Notes under the pieces: model-generated
Told to the model about the DNA's origin: nothing
The model's database searches: none
Seen by the model: only the letters and a program-made list of their open reading frames with translations
DNA from: Schistocephalus solidus
Taxonomy: Eukaryota; Platyhelminthes; Cestoda; Diphyllobothriidea; Diphyllobothriidae
Assembly: GCA_017591395.1 (NCBI GenBank)
Contig: WEDG01008989.1
Span: 37,501-101,500 of the forward strand
Reading direction: 5' to 3'
Length of the DNA stretch: 64,000 nt
Shown here: in pieces, positions 12,201 through 20,815 of the stretch
How the letters are laid out: every line of letters starts with the position of its first letter
Position numbering within the stretch: the stretch's first letter is position 1
Program-made: the position numbers and the translations under genes

Positions 12201-15200
12201 GTGGAAATTGGAGTTATAATGCGGTGCATCCAAAACGTTTAGGTCCAGGATGAAACTGCGACTTGGTACCTGAATGGTAGACTATAAAACTCCAACCCAA
12301 CCATTGTCTGTCCTACTGAGTTTGTGTTGGGGCGCTTCGGCCTAGTTATGGAAAGTACCTTAAAATGACCAATTGCGTCTCCATTCGTTTGCGGTTTTAG
12401 TGCTGGGCATGCCGGAAATACACGAGGAGCTTCTGCTACATGTACCCAGTTTAGCTCTGGTCGAGAGGAACAGAAAAACTCCAGCCCAATGACTGAGTAG
12501 TGTCAGTGGTTCTTACTAAGACAGAAGGGCACTTCCCGTTTCTTCCCCCGCCTACCTCTTACGTGAAAATACTATAAAGATTGACAAACCACTTCCCATT
12601 CCGCATGTCGTCAAATTTACCTATTTTCTGCCGAAGATGTTCTCTTTCTGGTTATCATGTTCGCGGGAAGATCTGGTCTCATTTCAGGTAAAACCATTCG
12701 ATGCCTTTCTGTAGTCCGTCTTCATGGTCGTGAACTGCAGGCTGGATCCTAACACGATTCAGTCTGCTCCAATGGGCCTCCCACTTTCTTCCTCACTTTT
12801 TCGTTTTATGTGTGAGTTCTCGTGTGCAAATATCTGAACCTTTCGATCGTTTCTCAAATGCTTTTTCAGTTTGCCGGCGGGAGAATTTCTTTTGAGCTCT
12901 GGACGCAAAAGTGACTCAACCTTCTTCGAAATTTACCAGTCTTTGTCTGGAGGGAAGACCGATAAGGATGCGTGAGTTTCTTCTGCCACTTCTGTTCCGC
13001 GCTGCGGATCCTGTGCTTTTTAACCCCCCTTCTTTAACCTCCTTTGCTGCCTTTCTCGTGCGATTGCGTTGACTGTGTTCTGCCGGCTCATTTGTGAAAG
13101 GAAGATGATCAGTCTCCATTTCCGAATGTTGAAGCGTTTATATGTTAACTCAGTATATTTAGGGGTCATAGGAGATGCCGTTGGCGACATTATGAATCCA
13201 AGGAACTTGCAAACAAGAGATGACAATAAAGGTGTATGAATTTGATAATTAATCCTCAGATATCGACTAGTACGGAAAAACAAACTAATTTTCGCTTCGG
13301 TCACCGGATGAATGTCGTTTTCCTTTAGATGCATTTGCATTTGCCAATCACACTCCTTGATGACAGAATGACAAAGCATGTTTTTAGAAGGCTTATGACT
13401 CCCGTCTTATCCCCGTTACCAAATACTTCTGTTGTGCTCGATTTTAAATTTCTAAAAAGAGTTTAAATGTCCCTTAAAAAAGACGGCGAACTATACAGAT
13501 TGCTCGATATGAACTTTCTAAGAACTATACGGCTGCAAAAGTCTACTCTGATAGAAGACGACGCCTTAAGGTTCCTCTTAAATGCTAATACAGGTTCTGT
13601 TTTATAATCTGTTGGGTCAGTCATACTCAGGTGCGCTGCCATTATTGGACAAAATCCGCTGCGGTGCGTATTTGTAATTGATGTCAACAACGATGCATTC
13701 TACCTGGTAGTTGAAAGCTCCGCATGCAGACCCAGGCTTCATGGATGCTACACCCAGTGCTCCATCTACTGTAACTCGGGTCTGAAAACCCAGCCAAAGT
13801 ATGACTGACCATAACAAGTTTTGGTAAGAGGTTCGATTGCTGGAACACACATTTTTTGCTGAACTTTTCTGATTCCCAGGCAAACCTGTCATCAAAGATG
13901 GCCGCAAATACGGATTATGAACGATTGAGGAGTGGAGTATTTATGAGATGCAGCTGTCAGACCTGTCATAATTAGTAGCTCCCGCATTTATCGCCAATTT
14001 TCCTACTTGATGCAGTGGTTGCTTGCCTGCTCTCATCCGAATCAGTTCTTGCCGCGATTTATTCAACGTATTGGCGTATTAGTTACTCAGCCAGATGGAT
14101 CACTGAAAATTATCATTGAATGATCTCTGAAATGGATCACTGAAAATGAAATTGTTGTCGTCCGTGCCCTCGCCCTGCGGCCAATTATTCTGCGTAGAAC
14201 TGAATATGCGAAGGGACATCATTGCAATTTTCACTAGACTGCGGTCTGGAAAACCACAACTAAAGCAGCTCACGACTCACAGATGCCACATCTCCTGAGA
14301 ATTTCGGCCATGTCAAAGCTAAAGGTGCAGCCGAGTGCCAATGAACTAACCGTGACCTGCGGACAGACGTCATTTCTTCTTGATGCTTCTGAATGTTCGA
14401 TTATCCGCGTCCGCAGTAGTCTTTCAACTTGTAGTTCGTAACTGCTTTGCGTGCACTCGCACGGAAACCGGTACCTGCCTTCAACCGTTACCTGTCGTGG
14501 CCGTTGCTCACTCAACCTGATTACTTGACGCCAGATCTTGCCTCTGGTCAGTACGAAACTCCAACTCCAAGTGGTGTGAGAAGGTGGCTGATGGATTCTG
14601 AGACGTTATTCACGGTGCTGTGAATTGATACGGTCCAATGCTTTGCTCTAAAGTGGAAATATAATGAGCCCGTCTCGGACATCTGTAGTTAAGCAGGTAC
14701 TTTGAAGGGTTCATTGAGTAGACTGAAGAAACAGTTTGAAAGGGACATTTCATCTCGTTTAGAAGCCCAGCCCGAATGCAGCGGGAAAAAATGCAGCTGT
14801 CACGAATTTCCTACGGCAGAATACCTTCCCACAGACGTAGGAAATAGAAGTCGATGTGTAAGGTTACAGAGGGGTGGGCAACTAACGCAGCTTTTCGCGA
14901 AAGAAATACTGCTTTTTATTAAAGTCAACTGAGGCGTCGCTTGTCGAGAATCTATGACTTCAGACACCATGCAGACTTCTGTGCAATTCGGATCGCCTTA
15001 ATTGTTCTGCTCAAATTTCAGGACGTGCTTTGCCCTGGATGCTCGAACGGCCGATTCAGACGTTCTCGCAGCAGTGGAAAATCCGTTATCTGATGCAATT
15101 TATCGGCAAGACGACGGAGCAGGCCAACCATTCTCCATTCGACAGAATTTCAGCCCATGACTCAATTTAGTGCTAATCCCAGTTGAAATTCCAGGTCTTC

Positions 15201-15959
15201 CCGACCTAGGTTTTATTTACTGACAACAAATGTCTTTTATCCTTCGGGATTTCATATTGTCGGCAACGAATGCTTACCCAAACAATCATAATGGATAGAG
15301 CTGGGGTTGACGTTGGGGTTCTGGTTGGGTTGGTGTGTAGATAGGGAGTTTAAAGGGTCTATTTCGTGCTTAAAACCCACTCAAATAACGATGATGGTGG
15401 GTAAGTAAAATTATTTTCATTGCCAGTGAGTTACCGCTCCTTTCTGTCCTTTAACCTGTTCAATCCCCATTGCTACCGTTCTATTGTTACACACCTACCA
15501 CCGTGTATCTTAATACGTTTTTTTTTTACTGAGAACAGTGCTAGCAGGTGCTGGTAATGTATGCAATGCATTTTCAGACATTTTTCTCCTGCCTGTTTTC
15601 AACGCAGGGCGCCAGGCTCATTCCTCGATCTCAAAGAGGCCTGTGGAGCCTCCTTTGGCACTGCCGTACGTGAGCTTTTGACTTCCCGTGGTCCTCCCGC
15701 CGATGGGTCTAACAGTCTCGGTTTAGATGTTGGGCCGACTTGGCGAATCGTTGCTCGTCTTCCGCTGGACTTCAACATTCCCAGCGGCACTGATGCAGAA
15801 GGAGGCCTTCTTCTGCCTGGCCTTCTGCTCTCATCGTCAGAAACCCCTGTGTCGGAGGCAAACTCGCTCCAAATCCCACGGACTGCACGCAACAAGTCGG
15901 CAAAACGTCGGCCTAGCAAGCTTCGCAAAACTTCCTCCTCACCAGACAAGCCGCCCTAA
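97..15959 (+). CDS. Eight-exon gene, 3' part, unrecognised protein
   Basis: Eight open segments on the plus strand have splice-like borders and compatible phases: 97-290, 492-561, 876-945, 3397-3670, 3974-4164, 4641-4770, 9860-9944 and 15608-15959. Joined, they give about 454 codons with no internal stop and end at TAA 15957-15959; the 5' end lies outside the window. The predicted protein has an acidic Pro/Ser-rich start, a Cys-containing middle, an acidic Trp/Cys segment (exon 6) and a basic Ser-rich tail (exon 8) that could be a nuclear signal. I recognise no domain, so no function is given. The phase agreement was found by hand from several possible donors, so individual borders may be wrong and small exons may be missing from the 2.5, 5.1 and 5.7 kb introns. 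The two largest introns hold antisense retroelement fragments. A possible poly(A) signal AATAAA lies at 16396-16401. Confidence 0.5.
492..561 (+). CDS. Exon 2 of the same gene
   Basis: A 70-base segment between a TTCTTCTGTCGCAAG-type acceptor and a GTAAGC donor at 562. With the single base carried from exon 1 it reads ARATTTVPESPLWCFVREC and continues to a codon split after two bases. The other frames give less protein-like text or would need the weaker acceptor at CTAG. The intron before it is 201 bp. Confidence 0.45.
876..945 (+). CDS. Exon 3 of the same gene
   Basis: Follows a pyrimidine-rich TTGTTGTTTGTAG acceptor. It completes the codon from exon 2 and reads AETGRWIRVKKPFPWYSHG and on. 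It ends at GTATGA (946) in phase 0, which fits exon 4. An alternative donor at 921 (GTATTC) would end in phase 2 and not match exon 4. The preceding intron is 314 bp. Confidence 0.4.
946..1883. other. Intron interior, no assignable gene
   Basis: Part of the 2.45 kb intron of the plus-strand gene. Short open segments exist, for example near 1097-1190 after a TTTCAG and 1348-1567, but none has matching borders and phase on both sides. I do not call them exons, though one could be a missed small exon. Confidence 0.3.
1884..2117 (-). CDS. Possible minus-strand terminal exon or small ORF
   Basis: A 77-codon open frame on the minus strand with balanced, protein-like composition: acidic residues, few low-complexity runs, ending GPCKWSDN and a stop. 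A minus-strand acceptor-like GATTCTAG sits inside it, so the true segment may start after it, at GAT TTT GGA. It lies antisense in the large third intron of the plus-strand gene. No family recognised; no partner exon found. Confidence 0.25.
   Translation of the reverse strand: MEIACLVLPAMPILEDFGRNDILYAVRQLQPTDEEIRTNFNTTFAQQVPWNVRTEMDYEKPELNLDAPSGPCKWSDN
2118..3396. other. Intron sequence, nothing recognised
   Basis: Moderate-GC sequence without a long open frame, repeat or RNA motif that I can support. It ends in the pyrimidine-containing acceptor TACTACTGGCCAG before exon 4. Confidence 0.4.
3397..3670 (+). CDS. Exon 4 of the plus-strand gene, Ser/His/Arg-rich
   Basis: Begins right after ...CTGGCCAG with TTG GGA CCC in phase 0, matching exon 3. 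It is open for 91 codons with a basic, serine-rich composition (for example RPDSPDRRPSVRSK) and then an acidic part. The chosen donor is GTAGGA at 3671, ending one base into a codon. A second donor at 3521 (GTAAAT) gives the same phase and would shorten the exon by 50 codons, so alternative 5' splice sites are possible. Confidence 0.45.
3974..4164 (+). CDS. Exon 5 of the plus-strand gene, Cys-containing
   Basis: A strong acceptor, TTTTTCTGTCCTGTCTTGCAG, precedes it. It supplies two bases to the split codon and then 63 codons, including STCAACFNSP and SCVFWPTCSEIW. It ends at GTAACG (4165) in phase 0. Five cysteines in about 35 residues suggest disulfides or metal binding, but no known spacing is evident. 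An overlapping open frame (3740-4030) also crosses the acceptor without splicing and stops at 4030. Confidence 0.5.
4641..4770 (+). CDS. Exon 6 of the plus-strand gene, acidic Trp/Cys segment
   Basis: The best-bounded exon in the window: acceptor TTATCTTTCGTCTGTCTAG and donor GTAAGTCT. It encodes 43 residues, including PEYLLPWGCEKLSDDELWEC and then LLDCADCPRSL, and starts in phase 0, as exon 5 requires. It ends one base into a codon. No family recognised. Confidence 0.55.
4925..5040 (+). repeat. Degenerate telomere-like (TTAGGG-related) block
   Basis: A G/T-rich stretch with spaced copies of TTAGGGTTAAG, CTAGGGTGAAG, TTTGGGTTAAG and TTAGTGTTAGG. It looks like a decayed array of the metazoan telomere repeat inside an intron. 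Confidence 0.4.
5041..6018. other. Intron, two weak open segments
   Basis: Open stretches at 5047-5355 and 5523-5756 (plus) are protein-like in places, and the second could end at a GTAGGT donor (5679). Their acceptors are poor and their phases do not fit the exon 6 to exon 7 junction. A short (GA)n run lies at 5324-5341. No gene called. Confidence 0.3.
6019..6582 (+). repeat. Direct repeat of about 220 bp, two copies
   Basis: Two copies of a unit starting CTAGTACCTATGTCGG and ending near TAATAATTTCAG lie at 6019-6240 and 6363-6582, offset 344 bp. They differ by scattered substitutions and small indels. The spacer (6241-6362) contains CGGCGAAACGTGTCTGG directly before copy 2. I believe this unit is common in tapeworm genomes but could not check that. 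It does not resemble the Penelope or LINE coding regions seen elsewhere here. Confidence 0.6.
6865..6899 (+). repeat. Short inverted repeat (hairpin)
   Basis: GGTTAAACCACA and TGTGGTTTACC form nearly perfect arms around a 12-base loop, next to the SINE-related tail at 6905-7036. Confidence 0.5.
6905..7036 (-). repeat. Partial copy of the SINE-related module
   Basis: The reverse complement matches the sequence at 39160-39260: GATGAAYGCTCACCG, then GGAACTCAC, CCGCTCTG, AGGCTCACTCT, AGCCCYGCCAG and AGCCGCACAG. The tRNA-like portion is missing. It abuts a Penelope family-B fragment in the same orientation, so it may be part of that element's 3' tail. Confidence 0.5.
7083..7500 (-). mobile_element. 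Penelope-like element family B, endonuclease fragment
   Basis: Minus-strand translation across frameshifts gives RRLEKRVREHIPTWL, the second half of a GIY-YIG domain, then KGETRSIS and the tail also seen at 59230-59905 and 60010-61435. The RT and the GIY-YIG core are absent. It is antisense to the host gene, inside the 5.1 kb intron. Penelope-like elements are retroelements whose single protein carries an RT and a C-terminal GIY-YIG nuclease. This copy is dead. Confidence 0.65.
7690..7925 (-). repeat. Degenerate CCCTAA-type block
   Basis: C/A-rich sequence with repeated ACCCTAACC, AAACCCTAACC, CTTAAACCTAA and TACCCGAACCC words; on the minus strand these are TTAGGG-like. It is the opposite orientation to the block at 4925-5040. 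Confidence 0.45.
7926..9356. other. Intron, nothing recognised
   Basis: No exon with usable borders. An open frame at 8166-8366 and a hydrophobic one at 8728-8997 are of the length expected by chance. Confidence 0.4.
9357..9602 (+). pseudogene. P-glycoprotein (ABCB)-like fragment
   Basis: One open frame ends at TAA 9600-9602. Its last third reads DVTFNWMQFSYPTRPSEVF followed by TSLAFQF. That matches the start of an ABCB nucleotide-binding domain: beta-strand VxF, the A-loop FSYPTRP containing the base-stacking Tyr, then the PSEVxLxSLxF strand. Upstream, the phrase NAYLNIDST...FSDGF fits the linker between the last membrane helix and the ATPase domain. The Walker A motif should follow within about 15 residues but is replaced by a stop, and no Walker B or signature motif was found nearby. 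It lies in an intron of the unknown gene. Alternatives are a genuine exon of another gene or a diverged duplicate; I favour a relic. Confidence 0.55.
9860..9944 (+). CDS. Exon 7 of the plus-strand gene
   Basis: Bounded by AGTTTTTTTTGTAG and GTAAGT, both close to consensus. It supplies two bases to complete the codon left by exon 6, then reads RVNVSSGDLVFAEYQSLND and LLEAYPSF, ending two bases into a codon. Only this frame is open, and both phases match exons 6 and 8. Confidence 0.55.
9945..14159. other. Long intron, no supported gene
   Basis: Short open frames occur on both strands, for example 12916-13119 and 13020-13379 on minus, 11075-11257 and 13880-13975 on plus (the last after TTCCCAG). 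None has matching borders. The segment 13617-14159 may be the 3' tail of the adjacent minus-strand Penelope copy. Nothing else recognised. Confidence 0.35.
14094..14149 (+). repeat. Short direct repeat
   Basis: ATGGATCACTGAAAAT occurs twice about 37 bases apart, within a non-coding stretch. Confidence 0.5.
14160..14640 (-). mobile_element. Penelope-like element family A, GIY-YIG endonuclease fragment
   Basis: Minus-strand reading shows, in order: VSESISHLLTPLGVGVSY (the linker before the nuclease); RYRFPCECTQSSYE and ERLLRTRIIEH (core of the GIY-YIG domain, with the nuclease Arg and the RIxEH Glu); FDMAEILRRC; and FSRPQSSENCNDVPSHIQF (C-terminal motif). The YVGET core Tyr-Val-Gly is replaced by YEL, and at least three stops or frameshifts interrupt it. 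The RT is missing. It is antisense in the 5.7 kb intron of the host gene. Sister copies: 41130-41710 and 62380-63480. Confidence 0.75.
14697..14857 (+). CDS. Possible orphan exon
   Basis: Open segment between GTTAAGCAG and GTAAGG reading LKGSLSRLKKQFERDISSRL, then a Cys-rich part (PECSGKKCSCHEF). It is exon-like, but its start phase does not fit exon 7 and it sits beside the Penelope copy. It could be an alternative exon or chance. Confidence 0.25.
15022..15170 (+). CDS. Possible orphan terminal exon
   Basis: Follows a good acceptor (TTGTTCTGCTCAAATTTCAG). One frame is open for 48 codons (ALPWMLERPIQTFSQQWKIR and on) to TAG 15168-15170. No internal donor. The phase is incompatible with exon 7, so it is not in the main model; it could serve as an alternative last exon for a transcript with other upstream exons. 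Confidence 0.3.
15608..15959 (+). CDS. Exon 8, terminal exon of the plus-strand gene
   Basis: The acceptor is TTTTTCTCCTGCCTGTTTTCAACGCAG, interrupted only by a few purines. One base completes the exon 7 codon as Arg, then 116 residues run to TAA: SFLDLKEACGASFGTAVREL, a hydrophobic Leu/Gly stretch (GGLLLPGLLLSSS), and a basic Ser-rich end (ARNKSAKRRPSKLRK). Its GC and codon use are higher than the flanks. A minus-strand open frame of 116 codons overlaps it and is taken as its shadow. Confidence 0.55.
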
Positions 15960-17699
15960 CTATTTTGCCGGTGTACAAATCCCCTCTCCTTTTCTAAAAT
16001 ATCACCCTCTACTTATTTTTCTATCTTTATATGCTACATACAAGCGGAGTCCTTTTTAAAACGTAACTGTGTGCTCTTAGAAGTTTGTGGATGCGTGCTG
16101 GAGTTTGGCATCGTGACAATGTTCAACAGAAGCTTTTGCGTTGCTCGGACCTTTAAGGGAAAATTAAAATTTCCTAACCTGTTTCACCATATAGGAGGTA
16201 AAAAGGCGCTCAGATTGTACATTTGAAACCTAGAGATCGGCGTTTACTATTTGATATGTTAAAACAAATTTGGCAGACTTTAAGGTACGCAGTTAGATTT
16301 TTGGTGGAGTCAGCTGCTTTTCTACTGGTATGTATGGGATGTTTCTGGTTCCTAGCGCATCGATGTGCAGCAGCTCGTATGTTAAAAGAACGATGAATAA
16401 AAAAAAACGAGGAAGAAACACGGTGCGTGAGAGCCTCGGCTTTGCTGGAAAATTATCGTCATGGGAGTCCGCTACTCCGGCAGTCGTGCGATTTTCAGCG
16501 CCAGCACAGTTGAACGTGTTCTTGGTTTGTGCTAGGTTCGCGCAAAATGAGCTCCAGTGTTTATTCGCAATCTTGAGGCTGTCTGGCTAAAGATTGTCTT
16601 GTATTTATGCCGAATGCGTCTTTTTAACCGCAGATTCCGCTGTGTTATGCCTTAGTGGATTTTTTCGCAATTTCTTATTATCTTCGACAGCCAAAAAGAT
16701 GAGATTAATGCAAGTTGTGGATTTTCTGAGGGCACAATAGTGGGAAAAGCGCCTACTCTTACGAAACAATAGATAACAAGCGCACGCAAGCGATTGAAGT
16801 TTGCTTCAGGCGGTTTCATAACGAAAATTCCACTTTAGGCGGTAACTAATTGTGGACGGCTACTCGAAAGACGGCATAAGACCTCTACGGTCATTCAGCC
16901 ATTTGTAGGCATAAAATCGTAAAAGTCCGTTTGACACTACGTGAACAAGCATTGAAAAACTTGTCGGTGTTTGATAAGATCCTTCTAGTTCACGTGACCG
17001 ATTGGTCACATTTCTGCTTCATCTGTGCCATGTGGTGAATAGTGAATCCTAATCAGCAAACTGACCCCATGGCGATGAAGCATGCTAAGTTTCTCCAAGC
17101 CACAGTTGATTTGAAAACGTTTTGACAACAGTTCCTTTTTATGCAGTCAGTGTCAGTCACACCAGTGATATCAGAACTACTGAAAATGCTGTTATAAGCT
17201 CGCGACAGAACGAAAAGTATTTGTTCCTACTACTGTATTAGTTCTTACGTTTCACCAAAATGGTTCTGAAATTTGGACCAAATTAGGCTACTAAATGACT
17301 TGTTCAACACGTGAACGACATGCACCACGTGCATATCCAGCAATCTTTCTCCATGTGGAAGTAATCCATAATGAAACAGCAGTTGGAAACGATTTCATTA
17401 AATTCGTTGACTCCGAACTATATCGCTAGGAATGGATGTAAAGAGCGTGAGTAATACCTTTTTCTTAAACTTGCTTTCAGTAATGAATCCTACGACATCG
17501 TTCTTATTATCGTTAAGGGATAATTTCCAGATGTAAGCTGCTAACCCACGTAAATTGATCCCGAACACCACAGAGCCTTTTTTAATGCATTGTCTCTAGT
17601 TGAAAACGGGTGCTTTATGTCATCGCCGAGACTGAGTACTTGGATTGCAGTAGTCGCTGGCCTTCGTCATCATTAAGTTGAGCCTGGGTGATATATGAT
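15960..17699. other. 3' flank of the gene; no further gene seen
   Basis: Contains an AATAAA at 16396-16401, a possible poly(A) signal about 440 bp after the stop. The rest shows no supported feature. Confidence 0.35.
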
Positions 17700-17961
17700 A
17701 CGCTTCGGCAGTCCTTGTGGTGGTGTGTGTCGTGCGCGGCGGGGTGTCGGGGGTACTAGTTAGGGGTAGCATCGCACAGGTAGTATTTGGTCGCTCCATC
17801 TGTCTCGTATAGGTGGCGAATGCTCCTGTGGCCGCCTCTAGCTTTTACCCAACTCTCATCTGTGGCTCCTCGAAGCGGCCACACCCCGGGCAACCGCCAC
17901 GACCAGCGGGCTAAACCAGGTAGTGGTCTCCGGTGTTGTGTGTCTTAATACTCGGTACGTC

Positions 17962-18155
17962 TGCTCCCTTCCCCCTGCTCTTCCCCCTCTGCCGTCCTCC
18001 CTGCCTCTCCTCTATCCTTCCCAGCCCACTTCACTCTCCCCTCCTACTTCTCCTCCTTATCCTCTGTCCCCTCTTTCCTCCTCTCTCTCCTCTCTTTTAC
18101 TCTTAATTCTACCCCTCCCCTTCTCCCTCTCTCCTCACCCTTCCCTCCTCACCCA
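17962..18155 (+). repeat. Pyrimidine-rich tract of about 190 bp
   Basis: Almost pure C/T on the plus strand (CCCTTCCCCCTGCTCTTCC and similar), within the LINE 5' leader. It is not a simple repeat; it may be triplex-prone. Confidence 0.7.
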
Positions 18156-18469
18156 CGGTCGAAAAAGTTCTACGGTGAGGTCGACATTCAATCACGTAGG
18201 CAGACCCAAGCGAATCGGTCGTTCTCCCACTAACCGAAATCGTGACCCATAGTGGAGTTCGGTAGCCGCCTGGGATGAATAAGCAGCCCGTTTTAGGAAC
18301 AGCACTGCATATCCCCTTACGGGGCAGGGGGCTAGAAAAGGTGCCTTAAACAATTGCTGGATCCCATGACAGCTGCAGCAGACCGTGGCTAGCAGACTAC
18401 AATATCAACAACAACTCTAACAATCCTCCCCACCGTATCCTCTGGGGCACCCCCCGAACTACTCGAGTG

Positions 18470-19260
18470 AGCTTGCAGTGCCGGCTACACCTTCTGGAGC
18501 GGCCGGCCAAAGGCAGAGCGACACGAAGCTGGTGTTGCCTTTGCCGGTTTGCCACAGGGCATCAATGATCGCCTGATCAGCCTCCGTCTGCCTCTCTGGG
18601 GAGACAAGTTCGCCACCATCATCAGCGCCTACGCACCCCCACTGACGAGCTCCTACGAGAAAAGAACAAATTCTGTGAGGATCTACGCGCTCTCCTGGTG
18701 ACTGTGAATTTAACGCCCGCGTATGGACAGACCGTGCCTGTTGGAGAGGAGTGCTTGGTCCCCATGGTCTCGCTGGCTTCAATGACAACGGTCTGCTTCT
18801 CCTAAGACCCTACGCCGAACACCACCTGATTTTGACCAACATCTTCTTCCGCCTCCCGATGCGGCAAAAGGTAACCTGGGTACACCCCCGTTGGAGACAC
18901 TGGCAACTCTTGGACTATATTCTCGCCCGGAGGTGAGATCAACAGGACGTGCTGGTGACAAAGACGATTCCCGGTGCCGACGGATGGATGAATCACCGCC
19001 TCGTCATCGCCAAGATGAGGCTTCGCCTGCAACCACGCAGGGGACCCCAAGGTAAGCGACCACCAGTTAAGTTGAATACTGTTTTGTTGAATGTGCCTGC
19101 TCACCATCTCCATTTCAGCAACGAACTGGCCAACCGACTAGCCAACCTTCCGGTCACCGATGCGGACACCTCCGTGGAGAACCGCTGGTGTCGGCTGAAG
19201 GACACCATCAAATCCACCGCCCTGTATGTCGTCGGCCGTGCACGTCATCAGCACCAAGAC
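18470..19260 (+). pseudogene. LINE endonuclease domain, broken
   Basis: Pieces in changing frames read [19 protein letters not shown], then [20 protein letters not shown], then [20 protein letters not shown], then [10 protein letters not shown] and WMNHRLVIAKMRLRL. These are the usual blocks of the exonuclease/endonuclease/phosphatase fold: the GDFN-type catalytic stretch, the LDYIL strand and the DHR-type His region. The D before HR in 'WxDHRLV' is now N, the GDFN block is shifted to GDCEFN, and about 11 residues are deleted after GVAF. Confidence 0.75.
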
Positions 19261-19559
19261 TAGTTTCCATGACCCCGACGCAGCCATCAACGCTCTGCTC
19301 ATCGAGAAGAACCAATTGCACAAAGCCTTAGTCGATCGCCTACCGCTGCAAACACGACAGCCTTCTACCGAAGTTACCGCCTTTTGCAGCAACGGCTGCG
19401 GGAGATGCAGGAGGCCTGGATGACGCGCAAAGCTGAGGAAATCCAAGAGTATGCGTAACGAAACGAATGGAAGACCTTCTTCGCCGCCACCAAGGCTGTC
19501 CACGGACCTCATGTCAAAGGCGCTGCCCTCTTCTCACTGTCGACGGCAGGATCGCTGCT

Positions 19560-20800
19560 CACTGAGAAGACGCGAATCCTGAGGCAGTGGGCGGAATATT
19601 TCCAAAGCGTTCTCAATCAGTCCTCCACCATCTCCGACGCCATCATCGATCGCCTGCCTGAAGTGGGAATCAACACCAACCTTGCTTTCCCGCCCTCTCT
19701 CCAAGAACCTATCAGAGCCGTACAGCTATTCTCCAGCAGGAAAGCACCTTACTCGGACGCGATCTCTGCTGAGATTTACAAACAAGTTGGACCCCAACTG
19801 ATGAACCGAATCACAGTGCTCTTCCAGGAGATGTGGTACCAAGGACAAGTCCCTCAGGATTTCAAAGGCGCCACCAAATTTCCACCTCTACAAGAAGAAA
19901 GGGAACCGCCAACTCTGCGACAACCACCGAGGAAGCTCGCTGCTAAACATTACCGGAAAGATCTTTCGCCGCATTCTCCTCAATCGCCTGAACGCTCACC
20001 TGGAACAAGGACTGTTCCCGGAAAGCCAATGTGGCTTCTGACGACACCGAGGAACAATCGACATGATCTTCGCTGCTCGCCAGTTGCAAGAGATGCCAGG
20101 AGATGCGGACTCACCTCTGCACTGCATTCGTGGATCTGACGAATGCCTTTGACATGGTGAATCGCGACGGGCTATGGAAAATCATGCAGAAATTCGGCTG
20201 TCCTGAACGGATCACGCATATGGTGTGTCAGCTTCACGACGGGATGATGGTGCGCGTTACTGACGACGGGACAGTATCCGAAGCATTCGCAGTGACCAAC
20301 GGAGTGAAGCAGGGCTGCGTCCTTGCGCCTACCCTCTTCAGTCTCATCTTCTCTGCCATGCTAATGGATGCCTACCATGACGAAAGCCCCGGGATCCGCA
20401 TAGCCTACCGGATGGACGGCCGACTCCTCAACCAACGGCGGATGCACTTCTGCTTGCGTGTCTCCACAGCCACCACCCGCGAACTTCTCTTCGTTGACTA
20501 CTGCGCACTCACTGCAACGACAGAAGAGGAAATGCAAAGGGGCATGGGCCTCTTTGCTGCTGCCTGTGAAAACTTCAGACTTCGCATCAACACTGAGAAA
20601 ATGGTTGTGATTCATCAGCCGCCGCCCAATACCACCTACTCCGCAGTTCACATCAATGTCAATGGCGCCCAACTGAAATCTGTTGTATACCTTCACATAC
20701 CTGGGCAGCCATCGCTCCCGCAGCACCAAAGTCGACGATGAGATTGCCCATCGGGTTGTCTCAGCCAGCCAAGCCTTTGGAAGCATGCAGAACGTGGTCT
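19560..20800 (+). pseudogene. LINE reverse transcriptase domain, catalytic site lost
   Basis: Readable blocks: SSRKAPYSDAISAEIYKQVG (finger, 'GKAPGxDxIPAE' type), FQEMWYQGQVPQDFK, then after a frameshift NAFDMVNRDGLWKIM (motif A, containing the catalytic Asp), NGVKQGCVLAPTLFSLIFSA (motif B) and LLFVDYCAL (motif C, 20484-20510). Motif C should be FADD; here it is FVDY (20490-20501), so one of the two metal-binding Asp residues is Tyr. The longest open piece is 20103-20741. Confidence 0.85.
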
Positions 20801-20815
20801 AGAATCGACATTGTC

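Noticed and set aside
13880..13975. Candidate terminal exon after TTCCCAG
   Set aside because: Lies within the probable tail of a Penelope copy and has no partner in phase.
15599..15949. 116-codon minus-strand frame opposite exon 8
   Set aside because: Mirror of a GC-rich coding exon; no splice borders on that strand and Arg/Ser-biased text.
18641..18668. CTGACGAG followed by GAGAAA, resembling a hammerhead core
   Set aside because: It lies in the conserved coding sequence of the LINE endonuclease and has no supporting stems.
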